A stretch of DNA of 64,000 bases, taken from NCBI RefSeq assembly GCF_900182605.1, contig NZ_FXTB01000002.1, forward strand, positions 434,001 to 498,000. Reading direction: 5' to 3'. A program made the position numbers and the translations under genes. Below the pieces are notes generated by a model that worked only from the letters and a program-made list of their open reading frames with translations, searched no databases and had not been told where the DNA came from. Source of the stretch: Saccharicrinis carchari (GTDB lineage: Bacteria > Bacteroidota > Bacteroidia > Bacteroidales > Marinilabiliaceae). This document shows, one piece after another, positions 37,011 through 48,369 of the stretch. How positions within the stretch are numbered: position 1 is the stretch's first letter; each line of letters starts with the position of its first letter.

Positions 37011-37920
37011 AACAGGAATTGAAAGAAATTATATAAACTGACCTATTGCGGATTGGAATAAGTTGACGAAATGGATTGCTGCCCCAATGGACTCATGCCG
37101 GGGAAAATCGAAAAGCGGAGTTAAGCCGAACAAAAATGAATCTGTATAAAGTAAGGAAGTATCATCAATGGCCAAATTCAACATGGCTCAAGTCCTTTCT
37201 TAAAACGAGCCCTGCGAGGGGTAGGCAGGCTGTATAAGTAACTTCTCACATTAGCTGGCCCGTCTAAGGGGAGGAGGATGTGTAGTGCGGAGAGTTCCTC
37301 CTGACCATAAAAATCAAATAATTGACCAAGTAAACGAGAATCAATAGGCACGATTGACTTTTAATGCAGAACGATTCAGTCGAACTATTCCACGACAAAA
37401 TCATAGCCAAGCCGATACCTTACTTGCCAAGGTCAGTAATAACAGTATTTTCCGTGGAGGCGATATAGGCTAACAACCTTAGCTACAACTATAAATTAGT
37501 TTTTAAGCAGTTAAGAAAGCTAACCGATCCAGCTTGGAAGCTGGGCTATACTGAACCGCAGCCTCAAATACAATCCAATATAATCCCCCTTAGGGCCAAT
37601 TTGTTTTGTTCTCTTCACACGAATCCATACATGGCTAACTCTATTTGATGTATGAAAATATACGCTTCATCTATATAAATTAAGTTTAAGGTTTAAAAAG
37701 TTTTAGTTTTACGTTAACAAAACCGGCTAATAATTGTAATAATAGGGTATAGATTGTCATTAATTTTACACTTTGTAAGCCAAGACTTAAAAAATACGAG
37801 AACTGTATTTTTTTTAGTGGTTTTTTGTAAAAGAAATTCTATTTTGCACCTTTGTTTTCAAATACCTAATAAGGAAACGCCGTAAGCACGAATGAATAAA
37901 AGTAATCTTAAATAAGTAAC
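37011..37920. other. 910-nt region without recognisable gene before the V-ATPase operon
   Basis: The first two thirds have higher GC content and short hairpins (CCAGC/GCTGG around 37529-37544; CCCC/GGGG near 37082-37103), resembling the remains of an inserted element. The longest ATG frame seen there is about 33 codons (37136-37237), with no family. The last 250 nt are AT-rich and should hold the V-ATPase promoter; TATTTTG at 37840-37846 is a possible -7 box about 75 nt before the subunit E start. Confidence 0.5.
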
Positions 37921-38529
37921 ATGGAATCAAAACTTCAGGAACTAACGAATAAACTTTATTCCGAGGGCGTTGAAAAGGCCAATAAGGAAGCTGAGTCTAT
38001 ATTGGAAAAAGCCCGTCAAGAGGCCGATAAAATAGTAGACGATGCAAAACAGGAAGCCGAACAGTTGATGGAAGAGGCGGAAAAACAAGCGGCCGAGACG
38101 CAAAGGAATGTGGAGGCTGAAATTAAACTGGCTTCGCAACAAGCCATTGCTACATTACGCCAGAAAATAGGAAATAGCTTAACGGTAAAAATGGTAGAAC
38201 CGGCAATGAAAGCGGTTTTTTCCGATAAAGAATATTTGCAGAGTTTAATTTCAAAAGTAGTGGAAGGATGGAGCAAGTCCGGAAACTTCGACATGAACAT
38301 AGTGCTCCCGGAAAAAGATAAAGCCGAACTGGAGAAAATGGTGAAAAATAACTTTGCCGGTGAAATGAACAAAGGATTGAATTTTGAATTTGATTCAGCC
38401 GTTAAGTCGGGTTTTAAAGTGGGGCCAAAGGATGGTAGCTATAAAATTAGCTTTACTGAAGCAGATTTCCATAACTTCTTTAAATCATTTCTCCGTCCTA
38501 AAACCAATCAATTATTATTTGAAGAGTAA
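37921..38529 (+). CDS. atpE: V-type ATPase subunit E
   Basis: Peripheral-stalk subunit of 202 residues that holds the catalytic head of the V-ATPase. The N-terminal half is a long charged helix rich in Glu, Lys and Ala (KANKEAESILEKARQEADKIV), typical of subunit E; the C-terminal half is a mixed alpha/beta domain. It is the first gene of the operon and lies 5 nt before the DUF2764 gene. Its name here is the V-ATPase E subunit, not the F-type c subunit that shares the symbol. Confidence 0.87.
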   Translation: MESKLQELTNKLYSEGVEKANKEAESILEKARQEADKIVDDAKQEAEQLMEEAEKQAAETQRNVEAEIKLASQQAIATLRQKIGNSLTVKMVEPAMKAVFSDKEYLQSLISKVVEGWSKSGNFDMNIVLPEKDKAELEKMVKNNFAGEMNKGLNFEFDSAVKSGFKVGPKDGSYKISFTEADFHNFFKSFLRPKTNQLLFEE

Positions 38530-38534
38530 AAGCT

Positions 38535-39398
38535 ATGGCAAAAAATTATTACTGTTTGGTTGCCGGCTTACCCGATATTTTATTGGGCGACAAAAAAGTA
38601 CCGTTCACGTCCATCGGCCTGCGCGATATGCTGAGCGAAGAACTTGCCGAACGCGACTTTAGCATGGTGCAAGCCCTGTATTTGCCTTTCGATCATAGCA
38701 ATCTCATCAATATCTATTTCGAACAAAATAAGGAGTTTGATCCCAGGGGCAATTACTCCCTGAACGACCTGGATCCCCTGATTAATAAAAAACAGTTGGA
38801 AACGCTTGAAGGAAGCAATTTTCCTGACTATATGATCCGGTTTGCCGAACTGATCCTTTTTGGCGATGATGAGATAAACAGTGTAGATGCCGAAGTAAAG
38901 CTCTATAAAATGTACGCGGAATACCTGCATGGCTTTTCAAATACCTTCCTGCAAAACTATCTGCAGTTTGAGCTCAATCAAAAAAATATATTCGCCGCAC
39001 TCACCGGACGTAAATACGAAATGAATTATGAACATGAACTGATAGGGGAGGGCGAAGTAGTAGAGGCTTTAATAAAAAGTAGATCGCGGGATTTTGGTCT
39101 GGCCAATGAAATAGAGTATGTCGAATCGCTTGTGCAAATATATGAAGAAGAGAATATTTTGCAGCGCGAGCTTAAAATAGATCGCCTTAAATGGGAGTAC
39201 CTCAACGAAAGTACTTTTTTTAACTATTTTACCATCGAAAGGGTTATGGCCTTTGTATATAAGCTCTTTATGATTGAAAGATGGACAGAGCTAAACGAGG
39301 ACGAAGGCAAAAAAATGTTCCAACAACTATTGAGCGAATTGAAAAATAGCTTCGAGTTTCCTGAAGAATATAAAATACGACATGGAAAGAAAAAATAA
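38535..39398 (+). CDS. DUF2764 family protein of the V-ATPase operon
   Basis: Cytoplasmic, mostly helical protein of 287 residues (MAKNYYCLVAGLPDILLGDKK). The family (DUF2764) is found inside Bacteroidetes-type V-ATPase operons. The operon has no recognisable subunit C (the central-stalk/membrane-ring adaptor), and a helical protein of similar size in this position may take over that job; this is inference. Its end overlaps the start of the subunit A gene by 17 nt, indicating coupled translation. Confidence 0.85.
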   Translation: MAKNYYCLVAGLPDILLGDKKVPFTSIGLRDMLSEELAERDFSMVQALYLPFDHSNLINIYFEQNKEFDPRGNYSLNDLDPLINKKQLETLEGSNFPDYMIRFAELILFGDDEINSVDAEVKLYKMYAEYLHGFSNTFLQNYLQFELNQKNIFAALTGRKYEMNYEHELIGEGEVVEALIKSRSRDFGLANEIEYVESLVQIYEEENILQRELKIDRLKWEYLNESTFFNYFTIERVMAFVYKLFMIERWTELNEDEGKKMFQQLLSELKNSFEFPEEYKIRHGKKK

Positions 39399-41148
39399 AA
39401 CTATAGGAGTGGTAACCGGGATTATATCCAACCTTGTAATTGTTAAGGTCGATGGCCCCGTTGCCCAAAACGAAATTTGTTTTATCCGCCATCCCGAAAA
39501 TAAACTGATGGCCGAGGTAATTAAAATTACAGGCGATAACGCTTACGTGCAAGTTTTTGAGAGTACACGCGGATTAAAGATAGGTGTGCAGGTAGAGTTC
39601 GAGAATCACCTGTTGGAGGTGAGCCTGGGGCCGGGAATACTGTCACGTAACTACGACGGACTGCAAAACGACCTGGACAAGATGGACGGCGTATTCCTTA
39701 AAAGAGGCGATTACACAGACCCGCTGAACCGGGAGAAGAAATGGGACTGGAAACCCCTCGCTAAAAAAGATGATAAAGTAAAGGCCGGCTCCTGGTTGGG
39801 CGAGGTGCCCGAAAACGGCATGCCCCACCGTATTATGGTACCTTTTAAAATGGATGGTGAGTACACTGTTAAAAGCGTAGTGCCCGAAGGTGCCTATACC
39901 GTGGACGACGTAGTGGCCACCGTGACCGATACCGACGGAAATGACATTGAATTAACCATGGTGCAAAAATGGCCGGTTAAAATGGCTATTACAGCCTACA
40001 ACAATAAACCGCGCCCCTTTAAGCTACTCGAAACGGGTATACGTACCATGGACACCCTGAACCCAATTGTTGAAGGTGGAACAGGTTTTATCCCCGGCCC
40101 TTTTGGTACCGGAAAAACCGTATTGCAGCACGCCATATCAAAGTTTGCCGAGGCCGATATAGTGATAATTGCGGCTTGCGGGGAGCGTGCCAACGAGGTG
40201 GTGGAAATTTTCACCGAGTTCCCCGAGCTCGAAGATCCGCGTACCGGACGAAAGCTTATTGAGCGTACAACCATTATTGCCAACACATCCAACATGCCTG
40301 TGGCGGCTCGTGAGGCATCGGTATATACCGCCATGACCCTGGGAGAGTATTATCGCTCCATGGGGTTAAAGGTGTTGCTGATGGCCGACTCCACCTCGCG
40401 CTGGGCACAGGCGCTGCGCGAAATGAGTAATCGTTTGGAAGAACTTCCCGGGCCGGATGGGTTCCCCATGGATCTGACAGCCATCATCAGCGGTTTTTAT
40501 GCTCGCGCCGGATTTGTATACCTCAATAACGGAGAAACGGGTTCCATCACTTTTATCGGTACGGTATCACCGGCAGGGGGTAACCTAAAAGAACCGGTAA
40601 CAGAATCTACACGGAAGGCAGCGCGCTGTTTTTATGGTCTAAATCAGGATCGTGCCGACAGTAAGCGCTATCCCGCCATCGACCCCATTGATAGTTATTC
40701 TAAATATTTAGAATATCCCGAAGTGCAAAATTATTTGATGGAGCACATTGGCGAAGGCTGGCTGGAAAACGTGGCCAAAGCCAAAAACTTACTCTTAAGG
40801 GGACGCGAAGCCATGGAACAAATAAATATCCTGGGCGACGATGGTGTGCCCCTTGAATTTCATGAGCGTTTTTGGAACTCCGAACTGATAGACGGCGTTA
40901 TACTTCAGCAAGATTCCTTTGACGAGGTGGATGCCAATTGCCCCATGCCGCGCCAAAAATATATGCTCGAAAAAGTACTCAACGTAAGCGAAAAAAAGTT
41001 TGCGTTTGAAAATTTCGAGGATTTGAGCAACTTCTTTAAGCGCATCATTAACGTTTTAAAGCAAATGAACTACTCGGAGTGGGAATCGGATAAGTTAAAA
41101 AAGCATGAAGCCGAACTGGAAGAGATAATGAATGAACGCTTAAATTAA
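39382..41148 (+). CDS. atpA: V-type ATPase catalytic subunit A
   Basis: ATP-hydrolysing subunit of the V1 head, 588 residues, the usual length. The Walker A motif is GPFGTGKT (residues 239-246). Also visible: the bulge-region segment typical of A subunits (residues about 100-190), GERANEVVEIFTEFPEL, and LLMADSTSRWAQALRE. The start overlaps the DUF2764 gene; ATG 39382 gives MERKNKTIGVVTGI, the expected N-terminus. Operon order is E-DUF2764-A-B-D-I-K. Confidence 0.96.
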   Translation: MERKNKTIGVVTGIISNLVIVKVDGPVAQNEICFIRHPENKLMAEVIKITGDNAYVQVFESTRGLKIGVQVEFENHLLEVSLGPGILSRNYDGLQNDLDKMDGVFLKRGDYTDPLNREKKWDWKPLAKKDDKVKAGSWLGEVPENGMPHRIMVPFKMDGEYTVKSVVPEGAYTVDDVVATVTDTDGNDIELTMVQKWPVKMAITAYNNKPRPFKLLETGIRTMDTLNPIVEGGTGFIPGPFGTGKTVLQHAISKFAEADIVIIAACGERANEVVEIFTEFPELEDPRTGRKLIERTTIIANTSNMPVAAREASVYTAMTLGEYYRSMGLKVLLMADSTSRWAQALREMSNRLEELPGPDGFPMDLTAIISGFYARAGFVYLNNGETGSITFIGTVSPAGGNLKEPVTESTRKAARCFYGLNQDRADSKRYPAIDPIDSYSKYLEYPEVQNYLMEHIGEGWLENVAKAKNLLLRGREAMEQINILGDDGVPLEFHERFWNSELIDGVILQQDSFDEVDANCPMPRQKYMLEKVLNVSEKKFAFENFEDLSNFFKRIINVLKQMNYSEWESDKLKKHEAELEEIMNERLN

Positions 41149-41167
41149 TCCTGAAAAATTTATATGC

Positions 41168-42484
41168 ATGGAAACACAAGCATTTCAAAAAATATATACT
41201 AAAATAACTAACCTGACAAAGGCCACTATCATGTTAAAGTCCACCGATGTAGGCTACGACGAGATGGCGCTGGTGCATGGCAGGATAGGGCAGGTAGTGA
41301 AAATTATGGGCGACGACGTTATCCTTCAGATTTTTGGAGGAACGGAGGGAATACCCACGGATGCCGAAGTGGTGTTTTTGGGTCGCCCACCACAACTTAA
41401 AGTGGGTGAGCAGCTCGCCGGACGCTTTTTCAATGCCTTTGGTGAACCCATAGACGGCGGCCCTGAAGTTGAAGGGGAGATGGTGGACACCGGTGGCCCC
41501 TCAGTAAACCCCGTGCGACGTGCACAGCCCTCGCAACTAATAGCCACGGGAATTGCCGGAATCGACCTGAACAACACGCTGGTTACGGGCCAAAAGATAC
41601 CTTTTTTTGCCGACCCTGACCAACCTTATAATCAAGTGATGGCCAATGTGGCCCTGCGAACCGAAGCCGATAAGATTATCCTGGGTGGTATGGGCTTATC
41701 AAACGATGATTATCTGTACTTTAAAAATGTATTCGATAATGCCGGGGCGCTCGACCGCATCGTGAGCTTTGTGAATACTACAGAGGATCCACCGGTAGAA
41801 CGACTTCTTATTCCGGATATGGCACTTACCGCAGCAGAGTATTTTGCTCACGAAAAACAAGAGAAAGTACTGGTACTGTTAACCGACATGACCTTGTTTG
41901 CTGATGCCCTTTCCATCGTATCTAACCGTATGGATCAGATACCTTCAAAGGACAGTATGCCGGGATCGCTTTATTCCGATTTGGCGCGCCTCTACGAAAA
42001 AGCGGTACAATTTCCCCACGGTGGATCCATCACAATTATCGCGGTAACCACGCTTAGTGGTGGTGATATTACCCACGCTATACCTGATAATACGGGCTAT
42101 ATAACGGAGGGGCAAATATTTTTACGTATGGACTCGGATGTGGGTAAGGTTATCGTAGATCCGTTCCGAAGTCTTTCGCGACTGAAACAGCTGGTTATCG
42201 GAACTCAAACGCGCGAAGACCATCCACAGGTGATGAACGCTGCCATACGTTTGTATGCCGATGCCGCCAACGCCAAAACAAAGCAGGATAACGGTTTTGA
42301 TTTAACTGATTACGACGAGCGTACGCTTAAATTTGCGCAGGAGTATTCCGAACGCTTATTGGCGGTGGATCTGAATATAGATACCGAAGAAATGCTTGAC
42401 AGAACCTGGCAATTATTTAAGGAAAACTTTAGCCGCGAAGAGGTGGTGGTGCGCCAGGAGTTTGTAGATAAATACTGGAAATAA
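41168..42484 (+). CDS. atpB: V-type ATPase subunit B
   Basis: Non-catalytic nucleotide-site subunit of V1, 438 residues. It resembles subunit A but lacks a functional P-loop (GQKIPFFADPDQPYNQ at the corresponding place), which is normal for B subunits. Other family segments are LLTDMTLFADALSIVSNRMDQIPSKDSMPGSLYSDLARLYEKA and GQIFLRMD. It lies 19 nt after subunit A. Confidence 0.95.
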   Translation: METQAFQKIYTKITNLTKATIMLKSTDVGYDEMALVHGRIGQVVKIMGDDVILQIFGGTEGIPTDAEVVFLGRPPQLKVGEQLAGRFFNAFGEPIDGGPEVEGEMVDTGGPSVNPVRRAQPSQLIATGIAGIDLNNTLVTGQKIPFFADPDQPYNQVMANVALRTEADKIILGGMGLSNDDYLYFKNVFDNAGALDRIVSFVNTTEDPPVERLLIPDMALTAAEYFAHEKQEKVLVLLTDMTLFADALSIVSNRMDQIPSKDSMPGSLYSDLARLYEKAVQFPHGGSITIIAVTTLSGGDITHAIPDNTGYITEGQIFLRMDSDVGKVIVDPFRSLSRLKQLVIGTQTREDHPQVMNAAIRLYADAANAKTKQDNGFDLTDYDERTLKFAQEYSERLLAVDLNIDTEEMLDRTWQLFKENFSREEVVVRQEFVDKYWK

Positions 42485-42621
42485 AGCTGGATTGTTACGC
42501 TATTAGCTATTAGACTGATAGATTATAGGTAAATGGATAATTAGAAATTAGATAAACGGATTGGTGGATGAAAACGGGGGCAAAATATTAAGGCAACAGA
42601 CAATGTAAAAGTCTATTAGCC

Positions 42622-42666
42622 TTTGTCTTATCTCAAAGTTACTGATCGTTTGTCTCTTATCTCAAA
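42622..42666 (+). repeat. Short direct repeat between atpB and atpD
   Basis: TTTGTCTTATCTCAAA (42622-42637) recurs as TTTGTCTCTTATCTCAAA (42649-42666) in the only sizeable gap (196 nt) inside the V-ATPase operon, just before the subunit D ATG. No terminator or clear promoter accompanies it; significance unknown. Confidence 0.4.
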
Positions 42667-42680
42667 ATCTCAAAATAAAT

Positions 42681-43279
42681 ATGGCCATAAAGTTTCAATA
42701 TAATAAAACCTCGCAGCAGTTGATGGACAAGCAGCTCAAAGTACGTGAGCGCGCTTTGCCCACGCTTCAGAATAAGGAAGCGGCTCTGCGAATCGAGGTT
42801 AAAAAAGCAAGGGAAAGGGCGCAGGAACTCGAACATGAACTTGAAGCAAAGCTGGCTGATTTGGATAATATGTCGCGGTTATGGGGCGAGTTCGACATGA
42901 ATGCCATTACGGTTGAAGATGTGGAGCTTGCAAATAAAAGGATTGCCGGCGTGCAAACCCCCGAACTTGTGGAAGTTATATTTAAAAAAGAACCATTTGC
43001 ACTGTTTAGCAAGCCCGTGTGGTTTTTAGACGGTGTTAAAATTGTGGAAAGTCTGGCTAAATTGGGCATCGAACGCGAGGTGTATATTCGCAAGATGGAG
43101 CTGCTGGATAGAGCGCGTAAAAAAACAACCCAAAAGGTGAATCTTTACGAGAAAGTGCAGATACCGGGTTATAAGGATGCGATACTAAAGATAAAGCGAT
43201 TCTTGGAGGATGAGGAAAATCTATCGAAAGCAGCACAGAAAATCATAAAAAATCGTCAGGAAGAAATGGAGGTGCAGTT

Positions 43280-43283
<4 letters not shown>
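42681..43283 (+). CDS. atpD: V-type ATPase subunit D
   Basis: Central-stalk rotor subunit of 200 residues, forming a long antiparallel coiled coil that turns inside the A3B3 head. The N-terminal helix (LKVRERALPTLQNKEAALRIEVKKARERAQELEHE) and C-terminal helix (EREVYIRKMELLDRARKKTTQKVNLYEKVQIP) are characteristic. A 4-nt ATGA overlap joins it to the subunit I gene. Confidence 0.92.
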
Positions 43284-45569
<2,286 letters not shown>

Positions 45570-45621
45570 GCAGATAAAATAAATCATTAAACGGTACTGT
45601 GATCGAAGTGCCAATTTTTAT

Positions 45622-45651
45622 AACCGATGGCGAAAGTCATCGGTTTTTTTT
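45622..45651 (+). terminator. Rho-independent terminator of the V-ATPase operon
   Basis: AACCGATG (45622-45629) and CATCGGTT (45638-45645) form an 8-bp stem, followed by a T run to 45651. It lies about 50 nt after subunit K. The remaining 235 nt up to the convergent gene at 45887 contain nothing recognisable. Confidence 0.8.
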
Positions 45652-45886
45652 AGAAACAAATCGGCATAATGGCTATTTGTGGAAAGTATATGATCCATAT
45701 AAACACAATACGAAGTACGCTATTCAGTCAGTCGCCACCAGCTTATAGAAGCTATTTAGATGCTTTTATATCATTTATCCCACTTAAGCCTGCAGCCATC
45801 TTGCACGCTCAACGCTTTGTTTTTGCTGCACGCAATACAAATGCTGCCATATCTTTTTTACGCCTGAAAATACCAATATTCACCTA

Positions 45887-46843
45887 TTACCTATAAGTGT
45901 CATTCGGATTGTACGTTTCTACATGGCGTTCGGTTTTTGCCTGGTTAAACTCATTAATAGTGATGATGATACCGGTTTCTTCCACATCGCCAAAGCGATC
46001 GTTTACCGCTGTTCCGAATGATCGCATGGAAGGTGAAAGGTTCATATAGGCATTTACCAACGGAGGTATAGTTTCGCCAAGCTCCCTCACTTTACGATTC
46101 AAAATCTTGTAGTCTTCAACAAAGGTAGGGCCTGGGAAAATGCTGTTTATTTCCTCCTGGCTCAAAGCAATTTTAACTTTATAGGCTTCGCGTGGATAAA
46201 CCAGTTGGTCAGGATCGCTAAAATATCTGTTCATAAAACTGAGAATCAAATCTCTGGCTTCCTGGTTAAAGTGCGTGTACATAGTCACTTTACCAAAAAA
46301 ATATTTCATTTCCGGATGGTTTACAATCAGTGAGCCTAAGCCATCCCACAAGTTATCTAAAGCAAAAAGACTTTTGGCTCCTTGCTTACTCGACTGGTAT
46401 TGGGGTTGCACAAAAGATCGACCTAATTCAATGGTTTTAGGAAAATATTCGTTTAAAAACTTTTGCGAGAAATGAAACAGGCGTGAGGTAGCTAATTTTA
46501 CGTTTCCATCCTTGTCTTTGGGCACTTGGTTGCCCATAATATACCGATAACCACCTAAAATTTCTTTTTCTTCCGGATCCCAAACAATCAACTGATGATA
46601 GGGAACTTCGGCGGTGTCGTAATCGTCAATGTCCGCTTCCTTGCCTGTGCCACCCCCGGCTTGGCGAAAAGATTCTTCTCGTAAGCGTCCTACCTCCAGC
46701 ATCAGGTTGGGTGCCTGATCGCCACGGAAATCGTAGATCTTGTTGCCTCCCTTGTTGGTATTGCGAACAAACCTTTCTTTTGTCAATTCTGCTTCCAGCT
46801 TTTCTTTAGCTATTGGAGCAATAATGGGTTTAATAGAATTCAT
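45887..46843 (-). CDS. glsB: GNAT-type N-acyltransferase, GlsB-like (amino-acid lipid synthesis)
   Basis: GNAT-fold (Acetyltransf_5 type) protein of 318 residues, a likely homologue of GlsB, which N-acylates glycine in Bacteroides glycine-lipid synthesis. Visible blocks are LMLEVGRLREESFRQAGGG, QLIVWDPEEKEILGGYRYIMG, ELGRSFVQPQYQ and LWDGLGSLI. The ATG at 46843 (MNSIKPIIAPIAKEKL) is preferred: starting at 46924 would overlap the upstream gene by 52 nt and add residues translated from its end. It is the second gene of a two-gene minus-strand operon, 29 nt after the O-acyltransferase. The amino-acid substrate (glycine, ornithine or serine) cannot be told. Confidence 0.78.
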   Translation of the reverse strand: MNSIKPIIAPIAKEKLEAELTKERFVRNTNKGGNKIYDFRGDQAPNLMLEVGRLREESFRQAGGGTGKEADIDDYDTAEVPYHQLIVWDPEEKEILGGYRYIMGNQVPKDKDGNVKLATSRLFHFSQKFLNEYFPKTIELGRSFVQPQYQSSKQGAKSLFALDNLWDGLGSLIVNHPEMKYFFGKVTMYTHFNQEARDLILSFMNRYFSDPDQLVYPREAYKVKIALSQEEINSIFPGPTFVEDYKILNRKVRELGETIPPLVNAYMNLSPSMRSFGTAVNDRFGDVEETGIIITINEFNQAKTERHVETYNPNDTYR

Positions 46844-46872
46844 CAAATTAGTACATGTTAACCGATACAAAA

Positions 46873-47709
46873 TTAAATTAATTTTGGTAAGCCATAGACT
46901 GTTTCCTTTATTTTTTCTGCCCACACTTTGGCACTTTCACCATTTTCAAGTTGCTGCCACGGAATGACTGAGCCAAACCGCAATGTAATATGCTTATCTT
47001 TTTGCTTAAACATTTCATCTACAAGGTAGAGCATTTCAATATTCGCTTTTAAGCCAATTAACTTTCTGAAACGAGCCAGGTTATAAAAAAAGTTAGAATT
47101 ACGTCCTTCTATATGTACCGGCACTATATTACGCTGGTGCGCGATGGCTTTTTTTATAAAATTGGGTTTCCAATCCAAATCCTTTATGCCGCCTTTTTGT
47201 TTTCGCGATACCAGTCCGGCCGGAAAATAAAGCATTTGGGCTTCCGATGCAAAAGCGTTCTCAATCAGTTCCGCTGCTTTTCTGGAATGTCCGCCATGTT
47301 TGTTAATAGGTACAAAGATATCATTGAAGCGTCCAATTTGCAACAAAATGTCGTTTACCGGAAACTTGATGTTGTCAAAAATACGGCCCACCTCGTTCAT
47401 AAATATAATACCGTCCAACCCACCCAAAGGATGGTTCGATACAAAAAGATATCTACCATCAAGGGGTATTTTATCCAAGCCAATAGATTGGCTTTTCACA
47501 CCAAAATGTGCAGTGCATATCTTTCCAAAATCAACATTGTATGCATTCGGATCAATGTTGAGCATTCGGTTTAAACTATCCTGATGGATAACTCTTTTCA
47601 GATACGATAAAATAAACCCCGGAATCCATTTTAATAAAGCAGGGTTTTTTTCCTGAAATACTTTTTCAATGTCGATGGTTTTCAGCTCTTGCTTATTCTT
47701 TTCTTTCAT
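46873..47709 (-). CDS. glsA: Lysophospholipid/O-acyltransferase, GlsA-like
   Basis: PlsC-type acyltransferase of 278 residues. The catalytic motif reads NHPLGGLDG with H93 and D99, i.e. H-X5-D rather than the classical H-X4-D; later blocks include FVPINKHGG, MLYFPAGLVSRK and NIVPVHIEGRNSNFFY. Together with the downstream GNAT gene it matches the glsB-glsA pair that makes N-acyl and acyloxyacyl glycine lipids in Bacteroides, GlsA adding the second acyl chain. Membrane associated but with no strong membrane helix. It is first in the minus-strand operon and divergent from mraZ across 183 nt. This glsA is not the glutaminase at 15659-16573. Confidence 0.78.
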   Translation of the reverse strand: MKEKNKQELKTIDIEKVFQEKNPALLKWIPGFILSYLKRVIHQDSLNRMLNIDPNAYNVDFGKICTAHFGVKSQSIGLDKIPLDGRYLFVSNHPLGGLDGIIFMNEVGRIFDNIKFPVNDILLQIGRFNDIFVPINKHGGHSRKAAELIENAFASEAQMLYFPAGLVSRKQKGGIKDLDWKPNFIKKAIAHQRNIVPVHIEGRNSNFFYNLARFRKLIGLKANIEMLYLVDEMFKQKDKHITLRFGSVIPWQQLENGESAKVWAEKIKETVYGLPKLI

Positions 47710-47815
47710 GTAAATAAAATAAAGTTCAATCTTACAAAAAAACCCTTAAACCTTATTGTTTTTCGTGCTAAAAATTATCGATACAATACATCAAAGGGAA
47801 AGAAATATAAATAAA

Positions 47816-47849
47816 GTGGATTAAAGTGGGTTAAAGTGGTTGATTGTGG
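47816..47849 (+). promoter_or_regulatory. Four GTGG boxes with exact 10-bp spacing (probable MraZ operator)
   Basis: GTGG occurs at 47816, 47826, 47836 and 47846; the first three sit in TAAAGTGG. MraZ proteins bind tandem GTGG-type boxes upstream of their own gene, and exact 10-bp spacing puts all four on one face of the helix, fitting its ring shape. The last box is adjacent to the promoter: TACTTTTA (47863-47870) is a near-match to the -7 consensus, with TTG at 47844-47846. Confidence 0.85.
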
Positions 47850-47892
47850 TTTTAAAATTTCATACTTTTACATCAAATAATATAAAATCGTA

Positions 47893-48369
47893 ATGGCCAC
47901 ATTTATAGGTGATTTTGTTTGCAAAGCGGATGCCAAAGGACGAATTGTATTGCCTTCTATTTTTAAAAAGGTGATGAATGCAATGAAAGAGAACCGTTTT
48001 GTGGTTCGTAAAGACTTATATACAAACTGCCTGCTGGTATATCCATACCCCGATTGGGAGGCACATGTGCACGACATCCGTTCAAAGGTAAATGTTTATG
48101 ATAAAAACCAAAATATGGTATATCGACAGTACGTGAGAGCAGCAGCTGAGGTAAGTTACGATGCGAATGGTAGAATGTTAATACCTAAGCGATTAATGGA
48201 TAAGATAGCGGTGGAAAAAGAAGTGGTTTTGGTTGGTGTGGACAATAAAATTGAACTGTGGAGCAAAGCTGAATTTGAGAACGGAGGGATGGACGATGAT
48301 GAATTGGCTGCAAAAATGCAAACCTTTTGGGGCGAAAATATAAATGAAGACAGGAAGGAGGACGAGTAA
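47893..48369 (+). CDS. mraZ: Transcriptional regulator MraZ
   Basis: DNA-binding protein of 158 residues heading the division and cell wall cluster, which it generally represses in other bacteria. Two SpoVT/AbrB-type half-domains are visible (DFVCKADAKGRIVLPSIFKK and AAEVSYDANGRMLIPKRLMDK). Its probable binding boxes lie 45-77 nt upstream. The stop overlaps the rsmH start by one base (TAATG). Confidence 0.94.
   Translation: MATFIGDFVCKADAKGRIVLPSIFKKVMNAMKENRFVVRKDLYTNCLLVYPYPDWEAHVHDIRSKVNVYDKNQNMVYRQYVRAAAEVSYDANGRMLIPKRLMDKIAVEKEVVLVGVDNKIELWSKAEFENGGMDDDELAAKMQTFWGENINEDRKEDE

Noticed and set aside
37011-37700. Group II intron remnant
   Set aside because: No domain V-like hairpin, boundary sequence or reverse-transcriptase frame could be identified.
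41168-42484. Missing P-loop in the V-ATPase B subunit as a defect
   Set aside because: B subunits normally lack a functional Walker A; this is expected, not a mutation.
45669-45896. 75-codon frame after the V-ATPase operon
   Set aside because: No family, no ribosome-binding site, follows a terminator and runs into the convergent gene.
46844-46924. N-terminal extension of the GNAT protein
   Set aside because: It would overlap the upstream acyltransferase gene by 52 nt and encode an unrelated segment; ATG 46843 gives a sensible start and spacing.
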